DNA of 12,340 bases, taken from contig CP070627.1 in the NCBI GenBank assembly GCA_020355945.1, positions 6,779,720 through 6,792,059 of the forward strand. The letters are read 5' to 3'. The translations under genes and the position numbers were made by a program. This document shows, piece by piece, positions 1 through 8,400 of this stretch (the stretch's first letter is position 1; every line of letters starts with the position of its first letter). The stretch is from Candidatus Aminicenantota bacterium. Its GTDB lineage: Bacteria > Acidobacteriota > Aminicenantia > UBA2199. The notes under the pieces are model-generated. The model ran no database searches. It had not been told where the DNA came from and worked only from the letters and a program-made list of their open reading frames with translations.

Positions 1-22
1 AGATACCTGTAGGAGGTAACTG

Positions 23-1018
23 ATGGCCATGACTCAAGATTTAACGTTTATTAATGAAAAAATCGAACAAGAAAGCCGCATCATTGAAAATATCCTTGCT
101 GAGATCGAGAAGGTTATCGTTGGCCAGCGGCAGCTGCTGGAACGCATGATGATTGCCTTGCTCACCTCGGGTCATATCCTGCTGGAAGGTGTTCCCGGCC
201 TTGCTAAAACCCTTTCCGTTAAAACACTGGCCCAGTCCCTCGATCTAAACTTTACCCGGATTCAATTTACTCCTGATTTATTACCGGCGGATTTAACCGG
301 CACCATGGTTTTCAGCCCCAAAACCTCGGAATTTTATACCCGAAAAGGTCCTATTTTTACCAATTTGTTGCTGGCGGATGAGATCAACCGGGCCCCGGCA
401 AAAGTACAGAGTGCATTACTGGAGGCCATGCAGGAACTCCAGGTGACCATTGGGGACGGCACCCATCTTATTGAAGAACCCTTTATGGTCATGGCCACAC
501 AGAACCCTATCGAACAAGAAGGAACCTACCCGCTGCCCGAAGCCCAGATCGATCGATTCCTGCTAAAAGTGAAAGTCACTTACCCCTCAAAAATAGAGGA
601 AAAAGCGATTGTAGACCGGATCGTATCCGCACCTTTACCGGAAATTCGCCCCGTATGCTCAAGAGAGGAAATATCCAGGATCAACAAATCCTATAAAATG
701 GTCTATATCGATGACAAGATCAAAGATTATATCGTTAATATTGTGTTTGCCACCCGTTTTCCCGGGGAAGCAGGGCTGGGGGAATTAAAGAATCTCATCC
801 AGTTCGGCGCCTCGCCCAGGGCTTCCATATATATGACTGAAACCGCCAAAGCCCTGGCATTTATCAGAGGACGGGGTTATGTCACCCCAGAGGATGTGAA
901 AACCATTGGCAGGGATGTGCTGAGACACCGGATCATCTTATCTTATGAAGCCGAAGCAGAAGAACTCACCACCGACGATATTATCACCAAATTTTTTGAT
1001 AACATAGAAGTTCCTTAA
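23..1018 (+). CDS. MoxR-family AAA+ ATPase
   Basis: A 331-residue MoxR-type AAA+ ATPase. These are cytoplasmic chaperone-like ATPases that usually help mature or activate a partner, often with DUF58 or von Willebrand A-domain proteins. Visible motifs: Walker A GVPGLAKT (residues 56-63), Walker [12 protein letters not shown] (115-125), sensor 1 ATQNP (158-162), the MoxR signature [14 protein letters not shown] (166-179) with its arginine finger region, and a C-terminal lid domain ending near residue 325. The length is normal for the family and nothing is truncated. The ATG at 23 follows AGGAGG (12-17) at good spacing; a second ATG two codons on is less well placed. The usual DUF58 partner does not follow; the next gene is a small unknown membrane protein. 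The family is certain, the specific role unknown. Confidence 0.94.
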   Translation: MAMTQDLTFINEKIEQESRIIENILAEIEKVIVGQRQLLERMMIALLTSGHILLEGVPGLAKTLSVKTLAQSLDLNFTRIQFTPDLLPADLTGTMVFSPKTSEFYTRKGPIFTNLLLADEINRAPAKVQSALLEAMQELQVTIGDGTHLIEEPFMVMATQNPIEQEGTYPLPEAQIDRFLLKVKVTYPSKIEEKAIVDRIVSAPLPEIRPVCSREEISRINKSYKMVYIDDKIKDYIVNIVFATRFPGEAGLGELKNLIQFGASPRASIYMTETAKALAFIRGRGYVTPEDVKTIGRDVLRHRIILSYEAEAEELTTDDIITKFFDNIEVP

Positions 1019-1037
1019 AGGTTAAACAAGGGAACCG

Positions 1038-1081
1038 GCGGTGATTCACCGCTGAAGGGACAAGGGGGCGATTCCCCCTTG
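1038..1081 (+). other. Tandem stem-loops between two genes
   Basis: Two perfect hairpins lie back to back. One pairs 1038-1043 with 1047-1052 (GCGGTG/CACCGC, 3-nt loop). The other pairs 1061-1068 with 1074-1081 (CAAGGGGG/CCCCCTTG, 5-nt loop). Both loops centre on GATTC or ATT. No T-tract follows, so they do not look like an intrinsic terminator. They could set mRNA stability or differential expression between the ATPase and the downstream small protein. The structure is seen; the role is inferred. Confidence 0.5.
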
Positions 1082-1102
1082 CCCGTAAATTAAGAGGCAA
1101 AA

Positions 1103-1537
1103 ATGGGAAAGAAGAAGAAAAAGTTTAAGAAAAAAGTTAACCCTGAAAAATCCAACAAAATGATCATTGCCGTGGCCATTGGCGTGGTGATTGTGATGGC
1201 CCTATTTTTCCTGCTGATGATTACCAGCAGTGGGGGTGGTAAAGCACCGGTAGATAAAGGTGAATTAATGAAACGCACCCTGAAGTACCTGGACACGGCC
1301 GAAGGCATATCTCAATTGAAGTATTACCCGGACCAGGATAAAGTCGTTATTATCTATGAAAGTTACAAAGAAGACAAGCAAGATTTTCAAAAAATTGCCC
1401 GCTATGCTGGACTCAAGTTATCTCACAAGATGGGTGATGAAGAGTTGACCCTGGTATTGGCAAAAGATAAAGAGGAACAAGCGGTTCGTTCCTACACGAT
1501 AAAAGGTGGTCGCATCCTCACTGAAAAAATCTTTTAA
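1103..1537 (+). CDS. Small single-span membrane protein, unknown function
   Basis: A 144-residue protein whose family I do not recognise. The N-terminus is strongly basic (nine lysines in residues 3-11) and is followed by one hydrophobic helix at about residues 20-41. A glycine/serine hinge (SSGGG, 42-46) leads to a soluble domain of about 95 residues with alternating charged and beta-like segments and no cysteines. The positive-inside rule puts the lysine-rich tail in the cytoplasm and the soluble domain outside the membrane (N-in, C-out). The ATG at 1103 follows AAGAGG (1092-1097). It sits 84 bases after the MoxR gene and is probably in the same transcript, so it may be a partner of that ATPase. 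Its coding status rests on the RBS, the clear membrane topology and its position; the function is unknown. Confidence 0.75.
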   Translation: MGKKKKKFKKKVNPEKSNKMIIAVAIGVVIVMALFFLLMITSSGGGKAPVDKGELMKRTLKYLDTAEGISQLKYYPDQDKVVIIYESYKEDKQDFQKIARYAGLKLSHKMGDEELTLVLAKDKEEQAVRSYTIKGGRILTEKIF

Positions 1538-1607
1538 TAAAAGCTTTTGCCGGGGGTTATGCGCAAAGCGCAAAGCGCCATGCTCTCGCCCCCTGGCCGC
1601 CGGAGGC
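1538..1607 (+). repeat. GC-rich intergenic repeat, copy 1
   Basis: This begins directly at the stop codon of the upstream gene with TAAAAGCTTTTGCCGGGGG and ends with CCCCTGGCCGCCGGAGGCA. A second copy at 5203-5281 has the same two ends (TAAAAAGTTTTTGCGGGGG... and ...CCCCTGGCCGCCGGAGGCA) around an unrelated core. In this copy the core can fold: GGGGG (1552-1556) faces CCCCC, and ATGCGC (1559-1564) faces GCGCCAT (1575-1581) with one bulge. Conserved ends, a variable palindromic core and a fixed position after a stop codon suggest a dispersed genomic repeat that forms a 3'-end stem-loop. Confidence 0.7.
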
Positions 1608-1688
1608 AAAGGGACAGAGGCAAATGGTTTACTACCAACAAAAGCATTGCCATCAAATCTCTTTTTTTACTTCCACAAAAAACAAGCA

Positions 1689-1717
1689 TTGACATCTCAA
1701 CTATTTTGCAGTATACT
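1689..1717 (+). promoter_or_regulatory. Near-consensus sigma70 promoter
   Basis: TTGACA at 1689-1694, a 17-base spacer, and TATACT at 1712-1717. Transcription would start near 1724, about 30 bases before the ATP-binding protein at 1754. It could also drive the ABC transporter genes, since only six bases separate the first two genes. Confidence 0.75.
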
Positions 1718-1744
1718 CCAAATTAGTTAAACTAAATTGGAGTA
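1714..1744. promoter_or_regulatory. 31-bp palindrome over -10 and start site (probable operator)
   Basis: Two 15-base arms (1714-1728 and 1730-1744) are inverted complements with one mismatch around a single central A. The core reads TTAGTTAAACTAA. It overlaps the -10 box, the predicted start site and the GGAG ribosome binding site (1739-1742) of the next gene. A start near 1724 would leave most of the left arm untranscribed, so a DNA operator for a dimeric repressor is more likely than an RNA hairpin. No regulator gene lies nearby, so the cognate repressor is unknown. Confidence 0.6.
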
Positions 1745-1753
1745 ATATCCAAA

Positions 1754-2926
1754 ATGGTAATGAAAATTTATGATCGAACATTAAACATCGAGTTGCCGCC
1801 AAACCAGTCTACTTTTCTATGGGGGCCACGAAAAACAGGGAAATCCACCTTTCTTAAAAAGCGATTTCCCCACAGTTTGGTTTATGATTTTCTCAAGACC
1901 GATTTGTTTTTTGAACTCAATAAGAACCCGGGACTTTTGCGAGAGCAATTGTTGGCTCAAAAAAAGGAAGTTCTTAAATACCCGGTGATACTGGATGAAG
2001 TACAGAAGGTTCCCCAGGTTTTAGATGAAGTACACTGGCTGATTGAAAACACAGATCTCCGGTTTGTCCTGTGCGGCTCCAGTGCCAGGAAGTTGAAACG
2101 GGGCCAGGCAAATCTACTGGGAGGCAGGGCCTGGCGATATGAAATGTTTCCGCTTACTTCCCCGGAAATTGGTATCGATGAAATAGACCTGCTGCGAGTC
2201 TTAAATCACGGCATAATCCCGGTTCACTATTTACAAGAAAATTATCGAAAATCTTTAGAGGATTATGTGAGAGACTACCTTAAAGAAGAAGTTTTTCATG
2301 AAGGTTTAGCGCGAAATATTCCTGCCTTTTCCAGGTTTTTCGATGCCGTGGGTTATTCACACGGACAGTTGACCAATTATTCCAATATTGCCCGGGAATG
2401 CGGCGTCAGTTCAAAAACAGTAAAAGAATATTACCAGGTACTTATCGATACATTGCTGGGAATCGATGTGGAGCCCTTTAAAAAACGTCAAGAACGAAAT
2501 GTTATCGGTCAAGCCTCAAAATTCTATTTATTTGATGTGGGCGTGGCCGGGGCCATAACCAAACGGCATATCCGGGAAGAGAGAGGTGAATTGTTCAGGC
2601 AAGCATTTGAACATTTTATTCTTATGGAAATACGCGCTCACAGTTCATATTGTGAATTAAATTATGATATCAATTTTTGGAGAACCAAATCCGGCCTGGA
2701 AGTGGATTTTATCCTGGGCAGGGGTGAGGTGGCCGTCGAAGTTAAAGGAACTTCGCGTGTAAACAATAGGGACTTTAATGCGCTGTGTACTTTTATAGAA
2801 GAATATTCTCCCCGCCAGGCCTTTATGGTTTGCAATGAAAAGACAAAGCGGGTTCACAAAGGGATTACAGTTATTCCCTGGAGAGAATTTTTGCAGGATT
2901 TATGGGGCGGCGAAATCATTGGGTAA
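1754..2926 (+). CDS. AAA_14/DUF4143 family ATP-binding protein
   Basis: A 390-residue protein of the archaeal-type ATPase/DUF4143 family. The N-terminal ATPase has Walker A GPRKTGKST (24-32), Walker B VILDEVQKVP (78-87) and sensor-like CGSSARKL (107-114). A helical middle includes a winged-helix-like stretch (about 207-240, SNIARECGVSSKTVKEY). The C-terminal DUF4143 domain has GLEVDF (314-319) and VEVKG (328-332), a PD-(D/E)xK nuclease-like core with D318, E329 and K331. Function in this family is largely unknown; members are patchily distributed and often regarded as mobile or defence-like accessory genes. The ATG at 1754 is preceded by GGAG (1739-1742); an in-frame ATG at 1760 is a less likely start. 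The gene is intact. It has its own promoter and palindromic operator and ends six bases before the ABC ATPase, so the transporter may be read from the same message. I see no functional link to ergothioneine. Confidence 0.9.
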   Translation: MVMKIYDRTLNIELPPNQSTFLWGPRKTGKSTFLKKRFPHSLVYDFLKTDLFFELNKNPGLLREQLLAQKKEVLKYPVILDEVQKVPQVLDEVHWLIENTDLRFVLCGSSARKLKRGQANLLGGRAWRYEMFPLTSPEIGIDEIDLLRVLNHGIIPVHYLQENYRKSLEDYVRDYLKEEVFHEGLARNIPAFSRFFDAVGYSHGQLTNYSNIARECGVSSKTVKEYYQVLIDTLLGIDVEPFKKRQERNVIGQASKFYLFDVGVAGAITKRHIREERGELFRQAFEHFILMEIRAHSSYCELNYDINFWRTKSGLEVDFILGRGEVAVEVKGTSRVNNRDFNALCTFIEEYSPRQAFMVCNEKTKRVHKGITVIPWREFLQDLWGGEIIG

Positions 2927-2932
2927 TAACTG

Positions 2933-3685
2933 ATGATAAAATTAGTGGGTGTTTCCAAAACCTATGAGCAGACAGCAGCCCTTCGTACGATTGATTTGAC
3001 GATTCAAGCAGGACATACAACCGTTCTTATCGGTCCCAGCGGGTGTGGCAAATCTACCCTGCTTCGTTTGATAATCGGACTTATCCAACCGGATACCGGG
3101 TTCATTACAATTGATGGTGCTGCTGTGTCTGCAAAAATTCTCTTTCAACTCCGGCAAAGAATGGGCTATGTTATCCAGGAAGGCGGTTTGTTTCCTCACC
3201 TTCCCGCACTGAAAAATGTTACACTTATGGCTCACTATTTGGGCTGGAACAAAGAACACATCCAAAAACGAATCAATGAACTGGCAGAATTGACCCGGTT
3301 CCCACAGGACAGGCTGGGTTGTTTCCCCACTGAGCTCTCAGGAGGACAACGGCAGCGGGTGAGTCTAATGCGAGCCTTGATGCTTGATCCCGATGTTCTC
3401 TTGTTTGACGAACCACTGGCTGCCCTGGACCCGATGATACGTTCCGAATTGCAGGAGGACCTGAAGAGAATTTTTCAAACCCTGGAAAAAACGGTTGTCT
3501 GGGTTACCCATGATATGGGTGAAGCCAGTTATTTTGGCGATCGTATCGTTCTCTTGAAAGAAGGAAAAATCGTACAGTCCGGTACATTAAAAGATCTGGT
3601 TCATTCACCGACAGACCCCTTTGTCACTCGTTTTATCAATGCCCAGCGGAGTCCTTTGGAAATGACTTTAAGGAATTCATCGTGA
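2933..3685 (+). CDS. ABC importer ATPase, betaine/choline/ergothioneine (QAT) type
   Basis: The 250-residue nucleotide-binding subunit of a quaternary-amine-type importer (OpuCA/OsmV/EgtV relatives). Complete motif set: Walker A GPSGCGKST (34-42), Q-loop IQEGGLFPH (81-89), signature LSGGQRQR (135-142), Walker B VLLFDEP (155-161, catalytic E160), D-loop ALDP (164-167) and switch histidine WVTHD (190-194, H193). It works in the cytoplasm, hydrolysing ATP for the permease encoded next. It stops shortly after the core domain and lacks the C-terminal CBS pair that many osmoregulated betaine importers use for ionic-strength sensing, which weakly argues against a pure osmoprotection role. The ATG at 2933 has only a weak Shine-Dalgarno, consistent with coupling to the gene ending at 2926. 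Its TGA overlaps the GTG start of the next gene by four bases. Confidence 0.93.
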   Translation: MIKLVGVSKTYEQTAALRTIDLTIQAGHTTVLIGPSGCGKSTLLRLIIGLIQPDTGFITIDGAAVSAKILFQLRQRMGYVIQEGGLFPHLPALKNVTLMAHYLGWNKEHIQKRINELAELTRFPQDRLGCFPTELSGGQRQRVSLMRALMLDPDVLLFDEPLAALDPMIRSELQEDLKRIFQTLEKTVVWVTHDMGEASYFGDRIVLLKEGKIVQSGTLKDLVHSPTDPFVTRFINAQRSPLEMTLRNSS

Positions 3686-5202
3686 ATATACTTAAAAAAA
3701 AGATCATTCCTGTAATTTTAGTTGTACAAACAATCACCATGCTTTTGTTCCCGGTGCCGGTAAGTCCTGCTTCTGAAGTGACCATTGGATCAAAAAAATT
3801 TACCGAATCAGTCATCCTGGGAGAAATCATTTACCACCTGGCCGGGAATGCGGGTGTACAACCGGTCCATCGTAGAGAACTTGGAGGAACCCGCATCCTC
3901 TGGAATGCATTATTGAAAGGAGATATTGATGTATATCCCGAATATACCGGGACAATCAGTGAAGAAATTCTTGCCGGTCAGGGTATCCAAAATTGGGAAG
4001 AGATCGCCGGCGCTTTAAAAAAGCGCGGCATACTCATGACCCAGCCCCTGGGATTTAACAATACCTACATCATTGGTATGAAAAAAGATCGGGCAGCAGA
4101 ATTGAATATAAAAAAGATATCGGATTTGAGACTTTATCCCGGGTTGAGATTTGGTTTCAGTAATGAATTTATGGATCGAGGGGATGGCTGGCCAGGTCTG
4201 AGAAAACACTATAATCTGCCCCAGGAAGATGTTCGTGGGCTCGATCATGATATTGCCTACCGCGGTTTGGAAAACGGGACCATCGATGCAATTGACCTCT
4301 ATTCCACTGATGCTGAAATCCAATATTACGATCTGCGGCGATTAAGTGATAATTTGAACTATTTTCCCGATTACGAAGCGGTTATCCTGTATCGAGAAGA
4401 CCTGCAGAAACGTTTCCCTGGGGTGGCTGCCAATCTCCTTCTACTTGAGGGAACAATTACCGAAAGCCAAATGACCCGGATGAATGCCCGGGCAAAATTG
4501 GAAAGAGTCCCGGAAAGCCAGGTTGCTGCTGAATTCTTAACTAAGACCTTTTCAATGTCGGCAAAAGCGAAGCAGGAAACCATGTTCTCCCGCCTGCTAA
4601 AACATACCTGCGAGCACCTTGTGCTGGTGCTCATTTCACTAGCCGCAGCCATCATGGTCTCACTCCCGCTTGGCATTGCAGCGGCAAAGTATCCAAAAGC
4701 AGGTCATATCATATTAGGTTTTGTGGGTATCATCCAGACGATTCCTTCGTTGGCATTGTTGGTCTTTATGATTCCTTTACTGGGTATAGGCAGCCTACCG
4801 GCACTGATGGCTTTATTTCTTTACAGTCTTTTACCCATCGTACGCAATACCTATACCGGGCTCCGTAATATCCCGGTTTCTATCCGGGAATCTGCTCAAG
4901 CTTTGGGATTGCCGGCTCGAGCCCGTTTACTCCTGGTTGAATTGCCATTGGCATCCCGGACTATCCTGGCGGGTATAAAAACATCCGCCGTGATCAATGT
5001 CGGAACTGCCACCCTGGGAGCGTTAATTGGTGCGGGCGGTTATGGTCAACCTATTTTAACCGGTATTCGACTGGATGATGTAGGGCTCATTCTCCAGGGA
5101 GCAATTCCGGCTGCTGGTCTTGCCTTGCTGGTACAATTCACCTTTGACATTTTTGACCGAATTTTTATTCCCCGGGGCCTACGTATTAAGCCCCCTGATT
5201 AA
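3682..5202 (+). CDS. Fused substrate-binding protein/permease, QAT-type importer (EgtU-like)
   Basis: A 506-residue fusion forming the membrane and ligand-binding part of the importer. Residues 1-30 are a signal or anchor sequence (KKK, hydrophobic core, VSPA|S). Residues 31-295 are an OpuAC-type binding domain, with TIGSKKFTESVILGEI (34-49), PEYTGT (86-91) and LYSTDAE (206-212). Residues 305-500 are a permease with about five or six spans and the ATPase-coupling EAA loop ESAQALGLPARARLLLVELPL (403-423). The binding domain would be periplasmic, tethered to the first span. The start is GTG at 3682, preceded by AAGGA (3670-3674) and overlapping the ATPase stop codon (GTGA). Such fusions occur in EgtU, the ergothioneine permease, and other betaine importers, but the EgtU proteins I recall have the permease first; here the order is reversed. 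Ergothioneine or hercynine is a plausible substrate given the next two genes; glycine betaine, choline or carnitine cannot be excluded. Confidence 0.93.
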   Translation: MNILKKKIIPVILVVQTITMLLFPVPVSPASEVTIGSKKFTESVILGEIIYHLAGNAGVQPVHRRELGGTRILWNALLKGDIDVYPEYTGTISEEILAGQGIQNWEEIAGALKKRGILMTQPLGFNNTYIIGMKKDRAAELNIKKISDLRLYPGLRFGFSNEFMDRGDGWPGLRKHYNLPQEDVRGLDHDIAYRGLENGTIDAIDLYSTDAEIQYYDLRRLSDNLNYFPDYEAVILYREDLQKRFPGVAANLLLLEGTITESQMTRMNARAKLERVPESQVAAEFLTKTFSMSAKAKQETMFSRLLKHTCEHLVLVLISLAAAIMVSLPLGIAAAKYPKAGHIILGFVGIIQTIPSLALLVFMIPLLGIGSLPALMALFLYSLLPIVRNTYTGLRNIPVSIRESAQALGLPARARLLLVELPLASRTILAGIKTSAVINVGTATLGALIGAGGYGQPILTGIRLDDVGLILQGAIPAAGLALLVQFTFDIFDRIFIPRGLRIKPPD

Positions 5203-5281
5203 TAAAAAGTTTTTGCGGGGGGGTCCAGATGCGTCACGGGGCAGTTTTTTCAAAAAGCGCCCCCCCTGGCCGCCGGAGGCA
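5203..5281 (+). repeat. GC-rich intergenic repeat, copy 2
   Basis: As in copy 1 (1538-1607), this starts directly after a TAA stop and ends with CCCCTGGCCGCCGGAGGCA. Its core forms a strong imperfect hairpin: GGGGGGG (5217-5223) can pair with the C7 run at 5260-5266. Inside that, GGGGC-AG-TTTTT pairs with AAAAA-GC-GCCCC (about 5238-5262) around a tiny loop. It probably acts as a transcript 3'-end structure for the transporter. A clean U-tract is absent, so I do not call it a classic terminator. Confidence 0.7.
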
Positions 5282-5311
5282 TAAATTGATGGCGAATTTA
5301 GGTTTTTGTGG

Positions 5312-5340
5312 TTGTTTTATTTTTTTTTTTTTGTTACAAT
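5312..5340 (+). promoter_or_regulatory. Probable sigma70 promoter of the ergothioneine genes
   Basis: TTGTTT at 5312-5317, a 17-base T-rich spacer, and TACAAT at 5335-5340. Transcription would begin near 5347. The -10 box is good and the -35 box only fair. Placement just downstream of the repeat and upstream of the fused synthase supports it as the promoter of the two-gene unit 5435-9841. Confidence 0.5.
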
Positions 5341-5359
5341 CAAAGAGGAGGAAATAGCA

Positions 5360-5421
5360 ATGAGCGTTAAAAGTTAATGAAGAATTACCAGGAGGAAGAA
5401 GATTTCATTCAAAGAGAATAA
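5360..5421 (+). promoter_or_regulatory. Two tiny overlapping leader ORFs before the TTG start
   Basis: ATG at 5360 opens a five-codon ORF (MSVKS, stop 5375-5377) with an excellent AGGAGG (5346-5351) eight bases upstream. Its stop overlaps a second ATG (TAATG, 5375-5379) that opens MKNYQEEEDFIQRE (stop 5419-5421). The second ORF contains AGGAGG at 5390-5395 and ends just before the AGGAG (5424-5428) used by the synthase. Translation could therefore be relayed to the TTG start. If transcription begins near 5347, the first RBS sits at the very 5' end and may not work. The arrangement is seen; a regulatory role is speculative. Confidence 0.3.
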
Positions 5422-5434
5422 GCAGGAGAGATCA

Positions 5435-8400
5435 TTGCAGGAACCAGTTAAAAAGAAACAGGGCTTATGCGGCATTTGCCCTGCCGGATGCTGGATAGAA
5501 GCAGAATACGATAAAAAAGGTCGTATAATAGGTGTAAAGCCTGATGAAAGTTCCCAACTGGGCACTATATGCAAGATCGGGGAACACTCTTCCGAAATCA
5601 TCTACTCCCAACATCGCTTAAAATATCCACTTAAACGCAAAGGCCCAAAAGGAACATATGATTTTGAGAGAATCACCTGGGATGAAGCATTTGATATCAT
5701 CGTCACCAAATTAAATTACATAAAAAAAGAGCACGGTCCTGAAGCAGCAGCTATATACACGGGGGTGGGAAGTTTCGAACGGGCCTTCTGCGATATTTAT
5801 CAGCCTAAAGATATAGCGGTTTCATCAGCCAGCAGTGTGCTTTTTCCCTACGGGTCTCCCAATACCATGGGAGTCGGCGCCCTTTGTTATGTTTCATACG
5901 GTATGATTGCGCCCCATCTCACCATGGGTAAGATGCTCATAGACATGTTCAACGACATTGACAATTCCGAACTCATCGTGGTATGGGGAACAAACCCGGC
6001 AACAGACCTTCCACCTGTTGAAATGAATAAAATCATGGAAGCAAAAACCAGGGGTGCTGAAGTGGTGGTGATTGACCCGCGAAGAACCATGACAGTAAAA
6101 CTCTCCGCTGCTCAATGGGTGCCAATCAGGCCGGGAACTGATGGTGCGTTGGCCCTGGGCTTGTGCAATATCCTCATCCGGGAAGAGCTGTACGATGAAG
6201 AGTTCGTGCAAAACTGGACGAATGGTTTTGAAGAATTTTCGCAATACGTTCAACATTTCCGCCCGGAAGTGGTGGAGCATATTACCGGTGTACCTGCTGA
6301 GACGGTTGTCAACCTTGCCAGGAAAATTGCCCGGGCCAATGGGGTCTCGCAGCTCATGTATACGGGGATGGAATACAGCAATTCCGGTGTGCAGGGAATC
6401 AGGGCAACATTGGTGCTGTGGGCTTTGGCCGGACAGCTTGATGTCCCGGGTGGAAGATGCCTGCACATGCCCCGGGATCACTTTGTTATTAATAGAGAGG
6501 GACATATAAAAAATCCCGGTGATATTAACAAGCGAATGGGTGCGGATAAATTTCCCATATATATCAAGTATCGTGATGAAGCCCACGCCATCTCTCTTCC
6601 AAAATCAGTGCTCTCCGGTGAGCCATACCGGATTACATCCCTGATCATACTTGGCGGTTCCATTATCACCTCATGGCCAAACCCGGGATTATGGAAAAAA
6701 ACACTCAATTCACTGGATTTCCTGGTTTGTATCGATCGTCAGTTTACAGCCGATGCTGCCTATGCCGATATTGTTCTTCCGGCCTGTACTTATTATGAAA
6801 TCCAATCATACATGGTGTATGGCTCTCTTTTCAAAATCCGGGAGAGAATGATTAACCCGGTAGGAGAATCCCGCAGTGATATATTTATCCTGGCTGAGCT
6901 CGCGGATCGACTGGGTTACGGACACCTTTATCCCCAAAATGAGGAAGAACTCCTGCGGCATGCCTTGAAAGGATCGGGTTTTACTCTTGAGCAGGTAAGA
7001 GAATCCAATGGCATGGTCTCCAGGGAAACTGGAATGATGCAATATAAGAAATGGGAAAAAGGATTACTGCGCCAGGACGGAAAACCCGGTTTTGATACCC
7101 CAACCGGGAAATTTGAAATAGCATCCGCTATTTTGGAAGATTATGGATATGATTCGTTACCAGTCTATACTGAGCCTCAGGAAGGGCCGCTGTCCAGGCC
7201 TGATCTTGCCAAAAGCTATCCCCTGGTTTTTAATTCCGGCGCACGGGTTCGCACCAGTTTTCATACCCAGCATCATGGAATAAAAGGACTTAATAAAGAC
7301 CGGCCCGAACCAACGGTTCATTTGAACAATAAGGATGCAGCGGATAGAGGAATTAGTAATGGAGATATGGTGCGGATCAGGACGCTGCGTGGGGCGGTTG
7401 AAATGCGCGCGCTAGTGAGTGATGATATTGCTGCCGGGGCTATAGATGCAAATCACGCCTGTGGAAGCCCGGTTGGGTCCCCGGCCTGGAGGGATACCAA
7501 CATCAACGAGCTTACCGACCTCCGGCAATACGACCCTATATCGGGATTCCCGGTATATAAATCCCTGTTGTGTGAAGTTGAGAGGGTTGAGAGCGCCTCT
7601 GCCGGCGCGGTACCGGACACCGGTGAAATAACTGCAGATGAGCTGGATTACAGGAAAAGCCAGACCCCGGCTCGAACCGTCTATCTTGACCATAATGCCA
7701 CGACTCCACTTTCAGAGCAGGTAAAAAGCGTTATGTCGGATACGATGGGAAGCTGCGGTAATCCCTCCAGCATACATAAATTTGGCAGGATGACTCGCGC
7801 GCTGGTGGATAATGCCCGGCGAAATATTGCCCGGGCGATTCATTGTACGGCCCGTCGGATCGTTTTTACCGGTTCCGGTTCGGAAGCCAATAACCTGGCC
7901 ATTAAAGGGGTGGTATCAGCCAGTGAAAACAATAGGAATCATATCATCACCTCACAGGTTGAACATCCGGCAGTGCTCCAGGTATGCCGATGGTTAGAAC
8001 GCAAAGGGTACAGGGTAACCTACCTCCCGGTCGATGCCCAGGGAATGGTCAATCCCGATGACCTGGACTCAGCTATTGACGAACATACAGTTGTTGTGAG
8101 CATCATGCTGGCCAATAATGAGACCGGTGTGATTCAACCCATAAAGGATATGATACAAATCGCTCACGAGCGTGGGGTCCTTTTTCACTGCGATGCGGTT
8201 CAAGCTTTAGGTAAAATACCCCTGGACGTAACCGGGTTGGACGCCGATTTTGTTACTATATCAGCGCACAAAGTATACGGTCCCAAAGGGGTAGGTGCGC
8301 TTTACGTCAAAAAGGGCGCGGCCATTGAACCGCTTGTAAACGGCGGCGGACAGGAATACGGTCTGAGGTCCGGCACTGAAAACCTGACAGGTATTGTCGG

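Noticed and set aside
1038..1081. Intrinsic terminator after the MoxR gene
   Set aside because: The hairpins are good but are followed by CCCGTAAATTAA rather than a T-tract, so termination is not supported.
5885..5887. Possible selenocysteine at the metal-ligand position, as in some formate dehydrogenases
   Set aside because: The codon is TGT (cysteine), and there is no TGA within the frame.
5894..6586. A 230-residue open frame on the minus strand inside the synthase
   Set aside because: It lies wholly within the molybdopterin module, whose motifs are clear on the plus strand. It shows no recognisable domain and is an antisense shadow.
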